Below, in pieces: positions 7,702 through 19,500 of a stretch of 64,000 nt of DNA (position 1 is the stretch's first letter; each line of letters begins with the position of its first letter). The notes under the pieces were generated by a model. That model was not told where the DNA came from. It worked only from the letters and a program-made list of their open reading frames with translations, and made no database searches. A program made the position numbers and the translations under genes. The stretch is from Prorocentrum cordatum (taxonomy: Eukaryota > Sar > Dinophyceae > Prorocentrales > Prorocentraceae): positions 531,335-595,334 of the forward strand of contig CAUYUJ010016471.1 of the NCBI GenBank assembly GCA_963575745.1. The letters run 5' to 3'.

Positions 7702-9602
7702 GAGGAATAGAGACCACAGTGCTCTATTCAAAACGAGAACCCAACCAAGGGAGGGTTGGGAATACATTCTTGCAGGGACCTATGAGGACGGAGCTTGAAG
7801 CGAGGGTTCATTGCAACATCGTTGATGCGGAGTGGGTCTTCACCTGTCCTGATTTCTCTTCACCCTCATCCCGCTTTTACTGGGGGACTAGACATACCCC
7901 AATGATCTACAAAATCCAACTCGGCCGATGCACTGCCACCTTGGCTGTGTTCTGTGGGAGGGGTGTTTCCATGATTGGCTGTCTCCGGGGCCGGTTTTCT
8001 GCTGCGGGCAGCACTTCGTTCCGACGCGGGTCGTTTCCATCGCGGGCGTGTCGTCCTGGGGCCGAACAGCTCGCCACGAATAGGGGTCGCCACATGGTGT
8101 TCGCCGCTGTCGGCGTAGCCAACGCCGCCCCCCCAATGCCCACGATGCGGGGCCGGGGGAGGGGAGGGGCACAGGTCCCATGGGGGGCTACGCGATGCTA
8201 CGGTGAGATTCTCGCACATCCAGGAGACCCAAGCGCGCGCACTACAAACGTCCGCTGGCTTTTAGACTGCACCTACGTCTGGTTCGTCCTCTTCTTATTT
8301 TCAGCTCGTGGCCAGGGTAGCCGTGGCTGGAAAAGGCCCTTCGCTCTTTGTTCCAGGCTCTTCATGGCAGCACGATGGCTGAACGCCGCCAGTGGCCCAG
8401 AATCGGCCAATATGGAACGATCTGGCGATCGAGAAACCGCCGATCGTGAAAGGTTGAACGAGCCACGTGGTGACCAACGCTGGGATCGTCACGACACGAA
8501 CCTGCTGTAGAGAGAAGTTGCCCCTCTGGTCGGGGGGGAGGTGGCGCGAGAGCCCGAGGGGACAGGCCCGCCGACGCGCGGCGCTGCGCGGCCATCCGGC
8601 GCCACAGGGGGAGGGGGAGGGGGCGGCGAGGCGTGGCGTGGCAAAGGGAGAGGGGACCGTGCGGAAAACAGCGATGTCGAATGACCTTCGGCCCATCCTG
8701 CCACCGTGCCTTTCTTGAGGGCCTCAGGGAGGCCCTCTTGGCCCGCCTTAAGGCCCTCCCAGGGCCGAAGAAGACATGCGACAAGGTGCCGGGAACCCCA
8801 GAGCGCGCATGCGGGAAGCCCTGAGAGGTTTCGGAAGTTCGGGTCCGGGCCCATTACAGCCTCAGGACTGAGGACTGAGGCCCCAGGGATTAGGCAAAGG
8901 GCCTGAGGACACGCCCACTCCGTTCCAAGATGCACGGTTGCGGATAGTAACTAAGTCTTCGTGCCAGCGGGGCGGCCTTTCGAGAGGTCAACTGTCAGGC
9001 GGGCCCAGGGGATCAATCGCTCCAGAGCTTTCCGGAGCGCACTCAGAGCGTTCCGAAGCGCTCGGGGGCAGCCGTGGTGATCGATGCATCCTCCAGGGCC
9101 GCTGGACCGCAGAGATCCCCGACTTATCCCGTTCCGACTGTCCCTGTCCAGGCCTCCTCTTCATTAGGGGGGGCCCTCCGAGATCGGCGGCTCAAAGATG
9201 CGGCCCTGAGGGATGGGGATGGGGTCCTGAAGGCAGGAGGTGGATCACATGTTGAAGCTTCGGCGCTCGAGCTTCTCGCGCTCAGGGACCCACCCCTTAG
9301 GGCCCCATCCTTGAACCGCCAGCAAGAGGGCCTGCCCCGCAGAGGTCGAAAACCAACGACCCCTGCGCGCCCACTGCTCCTGCTGTGTCCCTGCCACTGG
9401 CCACGGCTCATGTGTGCCTCCGCCGCCGCCTCATCCTCCGCCTCGAGAACTGTCCTCCATTCTGTGGGCGTCTCGGTGGCCAGTGGTCACTGTCTGGGGG
9501 TGCTAGTGGCTTTTGCTCAGGTGCTGACTCCCTGAGTGTCTGGCCACGAGAAGTCGCGCCAGGCACGCCGACAGTTGTTCCCGCGAACGTTCCCAAAGAT
9601 CT
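7702..9602. other. No gene recognised
   Basis: Several overlapping open frames exist on both strands because the region is GC-rich, but none gives a recognisable domain or a consistent coding texture. A GGGGGAGGGGGAGGGG tract lies near 8608-8625, and a short ACTGAGG duplication near 8866-8880. Confidence 0.4.
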
Positions 9603-9648
9603 CCCTCCACCTTCCTCCTCCTCCTCCTCCTCCTCCTATTCCTCCTCC
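9603..9648. repeat. CCT microsatellite at the LINE-A insertion point
   Basis: CCT/CTC trinucleotides with one CTATT interruption, ending exactly where the spliced leader begins. It was probably the target of the LINE-A insertion. No matching duplication was found on the 3' side. Confidence 0.85.
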
Positions 9649-9670
9649 TCCGTAGCCATTTTGGCTCAAG
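9649..9670 (+). other. Dinoflagellate spliced leader sequence heading LINE-A
   Basis: A perfect 22-nt match to DinoSL (starts TCCGTAGCC, ends TTGGCTCAAG; T is one of the permitted first bases). It is normally added to the 5' end of nuclear mRNAs by trans-splicing. Found in genomic DNA directly ahead of a retroelement body, it marks reverse transcription of a trans-spliced transcript. No donor GT or SL RNA body follows, so this is not an SL RNA gene. A perfect hairpin, GCGGGC-gga-GCCCGC (9682-9696), follows 11 bp later. Confidence 0.92.
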
Positions 9671-9837
9671 GCTATGCTTTGGCGGGCGGAGCCCGCATTG
9701 GCAAAACTGGATACCGCTAGTCCGCGGCAGCTTTCATCCTTTACGGAGGTCCCTCGTTCCCCAGTGCGCGACCAGCGGCTCTTATCGGAGTGCGTATCTG
9801 GAGCGAGGGGTTCACTAGCCTCCTCACTGTCGAGCCC

Positions 9838-10988
9838 ATGGTCCAGGCAAATGGGTTCGTCAAATGCGTGTCATGTGGATACAAGTGGACGTGGAAAGGC
9901 CGCAAGGAGTGCGTCAATTGCGGCAAGCAGATGGAGCTTGGAGGGCCGCCACCGCCGTGGCGGACAGGACCATCAGCATCGGAGCCATCACGGGGAGTCT
10001 GGGACAACCGCAACCAGGAAACACCTCGTGGAAAGCAGCGTGATGGCGTCTGGAAGGAGTGGAGCGAATGGCCCAGGTCACGCCGTCAACGCAAAAAAGG
10101 CGGTGCGCAGGGTGACGAGCACAAGCAGGAGGTCCAGACACCTGAGCAGCTACTCAAGGCTCTGCAGGAGGCGGCTCCGCATCTCGACCCGTCAGCGACC
10201 GAGGGGCTCAAGCAGCAGTTGCCACCGCCAGTGGTGCAAAGGGACCCCGACCAGGAGTACCAGCATCAGTGTGCGCAGGAGCGCAAAGCCAAGCAGGCCC
10301 TGGACAAGGCGTTGGAGTCTGAGGCCAAGGCGCACGACTGGTACTTGGAGCGCAAGGAGGCAGCCTTGCACGCGGCCCAGGAGGCTGTCCGTGCGCAGGA
10401 GCGGGCTGAGGAGGCGTTTCGAGCCTTGCAGCGCGCGCGCGCGGGCAGGTGCGCCCAGCTGAGGTCCCCAGCGAGGTGTCCAAGCCAGCAGCCACGCTCA
10501 ACCTCACGGCCATCCTCGAGAGCGACGAGGTCCACTTCGAGGCGGGGCCCGCGTTCTCCCTGGATGGGCTCGAGGTGGACGAGGGCGAGAAAGAGGCGTT
10601 CCTGGCGTTGCAGACGCGCTTCGCGTCGGAGCTCAAGCAACATATTGGCGAGCTCTTCGGAGAGACGGCCAGCAACCTCGGCCAACGCAGGAAGGAGGCC
10701 GACGAAATGCGTCAGCGGCTCAAGGCCAAGCGGCAGCGGCGCGAGGAGGCTCCCCCAGCCAACGAGCAGCCAGGAGAGCCCCCAGCTGATACTCAGGTGC
10801 ATGCCGCTGCGCCCGCGGCAGAGGCAGCCAGTGCCGCTTCATCGGCGAGCAATGCGACTGCTCGGGCCGCTGAGAGCATTCCTGTGCCTGGCGAGCATGC
10901 TGCTAGTGCCGCAGGAGAGGGATCGAAGTTCGAGGACAAGGTCCAGCGGTTGTTGGCAGCAGCCAAAGGCGACAAGCAGGGGCTTTGA
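9838..10988 (+). pseudogene. LINE-A ORF1: zinc ribbon and coiled-coil protein
   Basis: Starts at the first in-frame ATG (MVQANGFVKCVSCGYKW). Two CxxC pairs within the first 35 residues (CVSC and CVNC) form a zinc ribbon, matching the N-terminus of LINE-B ORF1. A basic linker and a long Glu/Lys/Ala coiled coil follow (QERKAKQALDKALESEAKAH). At the CG run near 10434-10441 the frame shifts and continues as PAEVPSEVSKPAATLNLTAI, a second helical segment and an Ala-rich tail ending at 10988. LINE ORF1 proteins bind the element RNA and form the ribonucleoprotein particle. The shift at a CG dinucleotide run is consistent with slippage. Confidence 0.65.
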
Positions 10989-11221
10989 CGTGCAATGCTG
11001 GGCTGGCTCACGGTATCGATTCCCAGGTCATCGGGCCCAGCACTCACTGCGGGGGCAGAGCGAGCGGCTACGGGCCCAGCACTCCCCCCTGCGGCAGAGC
11101 GAGCCGCATCATCGGGCTTCGCACTCACCCAAGAGGCAGAGCGAGCGGCTCCGGGCCCCGCGCCCACCTCCAGGGCAGAGCAAGCCGCAAGGACCTGCAG
11201 GGCGGCGTCTGCCAGCAGCGG

Positions 11222-11801
11222 GGCCCACCATCGGAAGCAGGAGGCCGCGGACGCGCGGGTGGCCGAGACCCTCCTTCCCGATGGGCGCGTCTCCCAGGCC
11301 GCCGACGGGTGGAGCCTGCAGGGAGAAAGCGAAGGCCCCGCTGCACATGACGTCCGTGTACAAGGTCGCCGTTCGCCCAAGGATTGGGACCGACCAGTGC
11401 AGCAGAGTACAGCATGCCAGCTCAAGCAGAGAGCTGGCCAGTGGATCGCGTGCCTGGACGCCAGTAAGCATGGCGACGGCGCCGAGAAGTGGGACGCTGG
11501 TACCCCTTCGACGGCTCCCCCTACATCGACGTGGGCGAGATCGCCGACAGCGACACCCTCATCCCCACCAACGCTAGATGCAGCTTCGAAAAAAAAAAGG
11601 TCAGGACGCCCCTCGAGTTCGAAGGGGTATAGGCTGGAAGAGTCACAGACTCGGCATGAAAAGCAGCAACGCGGCCCACCATCGGAAGCAGGAGGCCGCG
11701 GACGCGCGGGTGGCCGAGACCCTCCTTCCCGATGAGCGCATCTCCAGGGCCGCCGACGGGTGGGGCCTTCAGGGAGACTGCGAAGGCCCAGCTGCAAATG
11801 A
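11222..11801 (+). repeat. 129-bp direct duplication inside LINE-A (copies 11222-11350 and 11673-11801)
   Basis: Both copies start GGCCCACCATCGGAAGCAGG and run to GCTGCA(C/A)ATGA, offset 451 bp, with roughly a dozen mismatches concentrated in the 3' half. They lie in the poorly conserved linker before the endonuclease. The intervening 322 bp contain the frame break at an A9 run (11589-11597). Confidence 0.85.
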
Positions 11802-12760
11802 GCAGGATCCTTCTGATGATTTGGACGAGTACCTCGACAGTTTACAGGCAGGGGGCGTTTCAGATCCCCTAGCACATGGAATGGAGCAGGAGGCCGAGCC
11901 TGTGATGGACAATACGGCGGGGGAAGAGCAGGCGGCCTCCCTCAAGCAGCACCAAGCATGGCCCAAGGTGGAGCTCAAGCGAGAGCAGGCGTCCTTGACG
12001 AGGCTGGACGTGGCCGAGCTGATGGACCGACCCAGCGGTGGTCGTCATCGCGTCTCGGCGCTGTGCGGCAACACTGCCGAGTGGGGCTCTAAGATCCACA
12101 AGTTCGCGGCGAGCCAGAGGGAGTTTAATGTGTGCATGTTCGTCGAGACTCACATCAACGAAGAGCTCACCTCCGAGGTGCAGACAGCGGCGAGGAAGGG
12201 CGGTTGGAAGATGGTCGCCACACCTGCCAGGAAAAGCGGACGATCTGAGACTGGCACATCAGCAGCTGACGCCATCCTGGCACGCACACATGTGGCGACG
12301 TCCTCCTTTGAGTACCTCACCAAGTACCGCGCTAGCGGGTCAGCTAGCCCCTTTCATGGTTTCTCGGCTCTTGTCTGGCATATGAAGGGCGGCAGCGTGG
12401 TGTTGATCTGCACCTTCCTTGCTCCCAAGTTTGGGCTCACGAAGGGGCCTAGCGTGAAGACGCCGATGGGCTCTCGTCTGTTTCGTGAGGAGCTTGGCTG
12501 ACCCGTATGTGATCATAGGAGACTGGAACCATTCCCCGTCGCAGATCGCGCAGGCCCGCATTCAGGAGTTCATGCGGGGGGTGGTGCTGACCCCTCCTTG
12601 TGCCATCACATGCGACAAAGGTCAGGGCTCCATGATCGATTTCGCGATTGTTAGCGAGGGCTTGAAGGACAGGGTGGCCCTCACCCCAGTGTTTGCTGTG
12701 CTATGGAAGACCCATTGCGGCGTCGCGGTCTCGTTCGAGGGGTCCGAGCAGCCGGTCTGG
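11578..12760 (+). pseudogene. LINE-A apurinic-type endonuclease domain
   Basis: After an acidic linker, the endonuclease N-terminal half runs to a stop at 12501: ALCGNTAEWGSKIHKFA (Asn of motif I) and FNVCMFVETHINEEL (catalytic Glu). The C-terminal half is in the next frame from about 12485: DPYVIIGDWNHSPSQ (Asp and Asn), SMIDFAIVSEGL (Asp) and KTHCGVAVSF (terminal His). All key residues of the exonuclease-endonuclease-phosphatase fold are present, so only the frame break near 12490 disables it. The enzyme nicks target DNA to prime reverse transcription. Confidence 0.7.
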
Positions 12761-14870
12761 CACAGGAAGCTGCGCCTGCCGAAGGAGTTGCCGCAAGTCG
12801 ATTGGCCCAGGAAGAAATCCGACCCCACGAGCAAGAGTTCCCTGCGACGAGAAGAAGCACGGCTTGCTCGACGCGGCAGACTAGCTCCAGAGCTGCAGGA
12901 GGCTTTCGATCTGGCCCTTCCCCCACCAGCTCTGAATGTACCTCAGGAGGACGGAGTCGAGTACCGTGTCTCCGCTGAGGTGTGGACGCGGGCTTGCTTG
13001 CTTCTGGGCGAGCCGCGTTCATCAGCCGAGTCTTTTACTGGCCAGGAGTTGGAGAGCAATGGAGTTGCTCGCCACTTTTTGCATGCGGCGCGGCCTGAGG
13101 CGACGCAGAGGGTTAACCATAGCTATGCTCGCTGGGTCGCTAGAGCGGAGGTGTCCTTTCTGACGGCGTCCAGAGTTGATGGGGATGAATTGGGACCGTT
13201 CCAGGGACGCGCTCAGGGGTTTTCCTTGTTTTGGCAGAAATCTAGGGCCTCACCAGGCCGAGCCCGCCTGGTTAACGGCTCTGCTGAATGGTGGGCGGTT
13301 TCCACCACGCTTCTCAAAATATGTGTTTCCTTGCGTTTCTCTGGCAAAGACGAGAGACAGTTAAGGCAGTGCATTTGCAAGTTGCGCAAGCAATGTGAGC
13401 AGCTAGACGGGCAAGGCATGATGGATTTTATAGGCAACGACATGCAGGAGCTCGGCGACACCACGATCGCTTGCTTATATGACCTCAGCCTTCAGAGCGA
13501 GGCTGATCTTCCAACACTGGTCGAAGCTGCGGATAGACTTGCAGCCTGCGCGCACTCTCGTGGGATTGCTTCATCTCGCCGTGTTTTTGAGTGTTGGGTG
13601 AAGGAGCAGTGGAAAGAGAAGCCAGACATCCTGCACCGACATGTAAAGCAAGATCCGCCCGCCCCCCTAGAATCGCTTTCTCCAGGGAAGGTCGCCTCGG
13701 ACCCCGCGGCCATCATGGCCAAGAAGCAGGCTGCGTGGCAGCAGAGGTGGCTGGATCCTGTAGACACCCCAACAGCCCTGCAAGAGACCATCTCGGGAGC
13801 GCTCCGTAGGGCTGGCGAGGACCCCCTGGGCCCCATCGAGGCCTCCCACCTCTCCTCTCTCTGGTATCGGGCTCCCGCCAAGAAAGCCCCAGGGATAGAC
13901 GTTCTCCGAGTGGCCGATGTGCAGCGCTTGCCAGAGCAGGGGGTGGAAGAGTTGGCCGCCCTTTTAAACCTTGTCGAAGGTGAAGGAGTGTGGCCAGAGC
14001 AGATTTGTGCCACGATTTCCGCCCTTCTGCCCAAACCTAATCAGCGAGGTTACCGAACGATCGGCATGCTCTCGAATGTTATAGAGCTCTGGAGCCGAGT
14101 GAGATCGGGGCTGGTCGGGGGAGGCTTGGAGTGCAGGCCTTGGCCAGTTCTGGGATACGGCTATCAAGGGCAACTCAGCATTGCGAGCCGCGTTGCTGCG
14201 CAGCTTGCTCGATGAGACTGCAGTGCTAGCAGGCGCACATGTAGCGACACTTCTGATCGATATAGAAAATTTTACGATTCACTGAGCCTGGTGATGCTAA
14301 TCAAAACAGCGTTAGACATCGGGTTTCCTGCCCTGGTTGTCGCGCTAGGGTCTCAAGTCTGTTTAGCGCCCAGGTTTTTGAGGAGTCAAGGGGGAGCTAG
14401 CGAGGCCATCTACCCGACGCGCTCCCTCGTCGCAGGGTCTTGTTTGGGGGGCCCCGCTTGCGAAATTGTTTCTGTTTCCGGTTTTGGACCGTGCCCATCG
14501 GCAGGTCAAGGTTTGCAGGCTGTGGTCCTTTATCGACGATGCGGTCTCGAGGGCCGAAGGGACAGCAGAGAGCGTTGCGATCTCGTTGGCAGCCTCGGCA
14601 AGAGTGTTGACTGAAGGTCTGCGAGAGGCTCAGCTGGTGATTTCTGACAAGACCACTGTTCTGGCCTCACCGTCTCGCGTTAGAGCTCGAATAAGTCAGT
14701 TGTTGAAGGCAGCCGAGGTCCCGCATTCAGCTGAGGTGTCAGCGGTAGATTTAGGATGCGACACCACGGTAGGCAAAGCTAGGATTCTCAAACGGACCAA
14801 GAGTAGGCTAGTCAAGGCCACCAAGAGGTTCCGTCGCATCAGTAAGCCCAGGCGCTCGGCTAAATGATCG
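12761..14870 (+). pseudogene. LINE-A reverse transcriptase, broken
   Basis: Linker to about 13800, then KAPGIDVLRVADVQRL and ISALLPKPNQRGYRTIGML (RT fingers), ending at a stop near 14215. Motif A survives only after a frame change: LLIDIENF, then YDSLSLVMLI, with a base apparently lost at the T run near 14270. Motif C appears as SFIDDAVSRAEG in yet another frame (14466-14867), so a third shift lies near 14440-14470. RT copies the element RNA at the nicked target. This copy cannot make a functional enzyme. Confidence 0.7.
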
Positions 14871-14915
14871 AAGATATCGCAGTCTCTTTGGACCACGGGG
14901 GCCCTTCCCCAAGCG

Positions 14916-16280
14916 GTGCACGGGCACCAAGTGCATGGCGTGAGCCCGAGTCAGATTCAGAACCTTAGGCGACAGGCTGGCCAGGCTATCGCTGGAACGG
15001 GCTCGGGTCGTTGTCTGACCACGTTGCTTGCCATGCACCTAGGGGTCAAAGATCCTGGTTTGGAGTTGCGCCATCAGTTGGTCCTCGAGTTCTGTTTAGT
15101 GTGGAAGTCGTCGCCAGAGCTCCACGACCGCATCAGAGCGGCTTGGAAGCATCTTACCCTTCGGCTCTGGCCAGCTAGAACGCGGTGGAATAGGGTGCGC
15201 GGGCCTATCAGCGCGGTGATTGTCACTCTCTACGAGGCTGGGTGGACCCCGTTCTCCCCCGACTCGTGGCGTCGCCCAACGGCGAATGGGAGCGAGGTTT
15301 GGAGACTGCCGTGCGCGAGAGAGGCTGGTTTCGAGCAAGGGGGTGCAGATTTTACTGAGTTGCTCGACGACCTGGTGCAGGACTTTGCGTCCCAGTTTTG
15401 GACCCAGGCCGCTTCTCATTATGGGGGCGAGGGGCTGGAGCTTGGGGGTGGGGACGTTATCCTGGCGAGTCGCGAAGTACGCAAGTTTTTAGAAAAGGAA
15501 GCTTATGAGCTCGTAGGTCTCCAGAATGCGGCAGTGTCTGGTATACAGTTCACTCGAGAAAGACAGGCGGCCTTAGGATATGAAGTAGCCACAGAGTGTC
15601 CAAGATGCCAGCAGAGCACTGGGACTCTCTCTCATCGGGTGTGGGAGTGCCCGTGCAATGTAGGCTTCGAGGAATTTGAGAAGAGTGAATGCATCATGCA
15701 GCAGGCCCAGGTGCAGTGGGAGAGTTGCCCAGTTTTGTGGCTCAGGAGAGTTCCGCCTGAGGGCTACACCCATCTTTCGGTTTTTCCGGAAGAAAACCTT
15801 CTGTCCCTGGGGCCGCTCCCGATTTCCGAGGTTGAACCGCATCCCAGCTTTGGGAGCGTGGTGGTTTTCGGCGACGGATCGGGGGGGGGGGCCCACAGTG
15901 CGGACCCACGTAGGCGACGGTGTGGCACTGTTGTGATCGCTATGCAGCCTGACGGCCAAGGGGGCTGGAGGCTTGTAAGGGGATTTTCGATTCCTGTCGG
16001 GGGGCAGCGTCAAACGGTCCCTCGAGCGGGGCTGCTTGCGTTCGCCATCGCACTTGAGCATGTCCCCGAGAGGTTTCTGTTTGTTACCGGCCACGAGCCC
16101 CTCATGAAAGCATGGGGGAAGGGTCGGCAGTTCCAGAAGAACGGTTCAAATCAAGATTTGTGGTCTCGAATACGGGTGGCACTCCAGGCTCGGTCGTCGG
16201 AGGTGAACCTGAAATGGATCCCTTCGCATATGGGCGAAGCCACCTCTCTCAGCGAGCCGATCGACCCCTACCTAATCTAA
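14916..16280 (+). pseudogene. LINE-A C-terminal zinc finger and degenerate RNase H
   Basis: Open frame of 454 codons. A CCHC finger, CPRCQQSTGTLSHRVWEC, sits at about residues 228-245. The RNase H fold starts at VVVFGDGSGGGAHSAD (first Asp kept), but the usual Glu after Arg is Gly in VPRAGLLAFAIAL, and the third acidic residue is replaced in FVTGHEPLMKAW. The domain breaks at KWIPSHMGEATS before its last helix. Catalysis would be lost even if the frame were repaired. The fragment ends in an unrelated short tail and a stop. Confidence 0.65.
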
Positions 16281-16575
16281 AGGCTGCCGCCTCTGCCGCC
16301 GACCCCAAAAGAGGGTTTGTGTTGTTTGTTTTCAGGGGTCGGTGCGCTCTCCGTCACCGCGGTGGGCGTCGAGGATAGACTCTTGCCTGTGGCGGCCGCG
16401 TCGTCGTCGGCTCGATTTAATTCGCCGTGGGCGCTGTTTGGGGCCCTCTTTGCCCGTCTTGTGGCATTGTTGTTTCTGAAGCAGTCACGCAGGTCTGAGG
16501 CAGACGACCGGAGGACACGCCCACTCTGTGCCCCAGGCACGGTGGCAGATCTTGATCCATCACGAATGATCTTCA
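16281..16575. other. Junction between LINE-A and the Helitron, no gene seen
   Basis: About 295 bp without recognisable coding sequence. The 5' terminus of the Helitron (expected TC dinucleotide) probably lies here but cannot be fixed from one copy. Confidence 0.35.
16299..16342. repeat. 8-bp inverted repeat with 28-nt loop after LINE-A
   Basis: CCGACCCC (16299-16306) pairs perfectly with GGGGTCGG (16335-16342). The loop is T/G-rich and ends TTTTCAG, which also resembles a splice acceptor. It could be a 3' UTR hairpin like the one in LINE-B, or chance. Confidence 0.4.
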
Positions 16576-19500
16576 TTGAGCAATCCTCCAGGCCCAACGG
16601 TGAAGGAGGAGGAGGAAGATGGGGAGGAGCCCGAGGAGAAGGAAGAGGGGGGGGGGACGGAGGAGCACGAAGAGGGCGGGGGGGGGAGGGGGCGCGCCTC
16701 CGCCTCGCTTGCGCCCGCGCGCTCGCGGCGGGCTCAAGGAGGTGGCCCTCCGGAGGTGGCTGGGGGAGAGACAGGGCAGCACGACAGCGCAGGATTGCAG
16801 ACGACGGCGAAACGAGCGCGCTTAACGAGGAAAAGCGCGCCGGCCGAGGGGGGCGCCAGCGCTCAGACGTCCGCCGGTGAGAATGGCGGTGGGGTGAAGC
16901 CGTCCGACCAGGCGGCGCCCCCTCCGCCTTCTCCGCACCCGGTGAGCCGGCCGGAGACGGCGCGCAATGCAGGCCGGGCCAGCGCGGCCAATGATGGTCA
17001 AGAGTCCGAGGGTGTAGTGATTTCCAGGACGGCGCGGACGAGCAGTGCAGGGGCGGACGCCAGCGCGGGCGGTGCGTGCAGGAGCGGCACGGAGCAGAGC
17101 AAGGCGCAGGTGGTGGAGAACGACTACACGGAGCCAGCGGGGGCAGCGCACGTGCACCGCGTCCGCGCCGTCGAGAACGGCCGCGCGTCCGCGGATGCCT
17201 GTCGGGGGGGCAGAGAAGACGGTCCACGGGCGGCCGCAGGGCTTATGAAAGAGCACCCCACCGTGCCAGCGGTCTCCGTGCACGGAGCATCGTTGAAAGA
17301 CGAGGCCATCTTCTCACGAGGTGCCGTCGAGCTGCCGCAAGCACACTGCGCTTTCAGCAGCTGCGGGTGGAGAGGGTCCAGCAACGCGGAGCTCCAGGAG
17401 CATGTGGTACGCAATCACGCGGGGGATCTCCGGGACGTCGCGGAGGCGCTCGCATGCAACGAAGAAGACGAGACGAGGCGTAGAGAGACACAGTACTGGT
17501 CCGCCTACAACGAGGCCATTGCATGGAAAGTTCGAACGGGCGCGCCGCTTGCAGCTTTGGCGATCGATCGTCGATGTTTGCTCGAGTATGCGCGGAGTCT
17601 GCGCGAGGGTGCTGTCGACTCTCTCGTGTGCATGGTGTGCGCACGGAAGTTCCCGCGCGTTGAAGGGCGCAGAGGGAACCCGATCGAATGGCGCGCGGTG
17701 AGTCCCAACGCGGACGGTTTGTTCGGGCTGTCAGGCGCGTTTGTGAGGGAGCATATGTCGGTGGACGCGTACGTGGAGCGGTTCGGCAATGTGAGAGCCG
17801 ACGCGGAGGGTAGCAGCGGCGTTCATCTCCGAGATCGAATGGAGGAGTTTAATGATTGGCAAGTGACGGTTCCATCAGAAGAGGGGCCCGTCAGCGTGCT
17901 CTGTTGCCCAGAGGACATGCGGCGCGGCAGTGGCACGTGGCACTTGGAGGACACGGCGTGCAGATGTTGTGAAGCCCCGCTTTGCGGTGAGTGTAAGAAC
18001 GCGATGGTGGGCGTTCGCGGGGAGGCGACGCTGCCCCCCGCTGCGCTTGCCAATGATATGATGGCTTTCTACTCGCCGGAGGAACTATTCGGTAGGAAAG
18101 TGACATTATTGGAGATGATCTGCGCCTCAGTCTGCATCACATCCATGGTGTGCTTCACACTGGAGATACGATGCCGGAAGGAACGGTCTTTTGACATGGA
18201 AGTGGGTGCGAACGAAGTCCGCATGGCGGCTCGCGGAAACGCGACGTCGTTCCCGATGCCGTGGACGGACGTTCTAGCGCAGTTGGCTGCCGCTGATGAG
18301 GCCGCCGCGGACGGGCATGCGCCGGCACTTCCGCGCAAGGGCGCGGAGCTTGCAGGCATCGTGTCTGTGATCTTGAAGTCGGGCGGCGACAACGATACTG
18401 CGGAGAGCATGTCCACGTTCGTGCACCAGGCGCTGGTGCGCAGGAAGGTGGTCGTGGACCTCATCGAGGGTGCGAAGGCCCGCGGGCATCGCGCGTACAG
18501 AAACGTGGACATGGAGGAGGTCCGGAAAAGAGCCATGGAGCTTCCGGAGGAAGGCGTGCCACCGGAGATCATGCGCCTGGTACCCCTGGACGACGCGCTT
18601 GAGAAGATCCAAATGCAGAAGGCGGCGACGCCCGTGCCGAGGCCCGACGGGCTACGTGAGGCGGGAGAAATTCTGGAGACCACGAAGGCGAACGCTGTGG
18701 TGTGTGAGAAGAGCAGTTTCGACGAGATAGACATCAATGCGCAGCGGATTGAGGCCGTGCGGAACTTCGTGCAACGGCTAGATGAGGAGTGCGCGCATGG
18801 CGGGGCCGACGACGCGTCGAACTCCTGCGAGGACGAAGAAGGCGGCGAGAAGGCAGGACGGGCAAGTAAACGCGGGCGCGTCCTTGAGGAAACGGCCTCT
18901 GGCGCGGATGAGACGGCGCGGGAAGCAGTGGAGCGCGACATGCTGATTCAGGCAGGGCGCGAAAGGCAGCGCGTGGATCGGCTCCGCGTGCACTCTGGAA
19001 ACGTGATGATGGATCAGTTCGAGCCCTGGTATTTCGGCGTCGCGTTCGCGTTTCTGTTTAAGTATTGCACGGGAATGCCAGACTGCCCAGAGTTTATGAA
19101 GCGCCCGCGCCACCGACGGGGGAACGAGGCGCCGCGGGTGGAGCTGCCGCTGTGGGCGAGGATAATGAGTCGTCGCGTGGAGAGCCAGATTTCCCGCGAC
19201 TGGCACTTCGGATTCGCGTCGTGGAACCTTGTGTTTCGATCGGCTGTGAACCTGAGCAGGACGTGGTTCACGTATGTGTCAGCGAACGAATCAGGCGAGG
19301 TCGAACAGCTCACTCCCGGGGAAATCGCTGAAGGAGCGAAGCAGATTTATCGCGCGCTCGATGGGTGGTACGTCGACATCAACAATAGGAAACAGAAAGT
19401 AAACGGCGACATGACCAAAGTGCGGCACGTGCCAGAGTTGGGCAAGGCCGCCCATAAGCTGCTGACGCACATAGAGCTCACTTCGCGGCGACTGCCTGGG

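Larger units (their letters stand above)
9649..16280 (+). mobile_element. LINE-A: APE-type non-LTR retrotransposon with RNase H, decayed
   Basis: Order: spliced leader, ORF1 (zinc ribbon plus coiled coil), apurinic-type endonuclease, reverse transcriptase, CCHC zinc finger and RNase H. The organisation and several motifs match LINE-B at 55052-62654, so they belong to one lineage. LINE-A is interrupted by at least five frame changes and stops and lacks the ~290-residue tail that follows RNase H in LINE-B. No poly-A or AGAAT tail and no target-site duplication were found at the right side, so the 3' end is lost or rearranged next to the Helitron. Confidence 0.8.

Noticed and set aside
9649-9696. 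SL RNA gene
   Set aside because: No GT donor directly after the leader and no SL RNA body or Sm-like site; retroelement sequence follows instead. The same holds at 55052.
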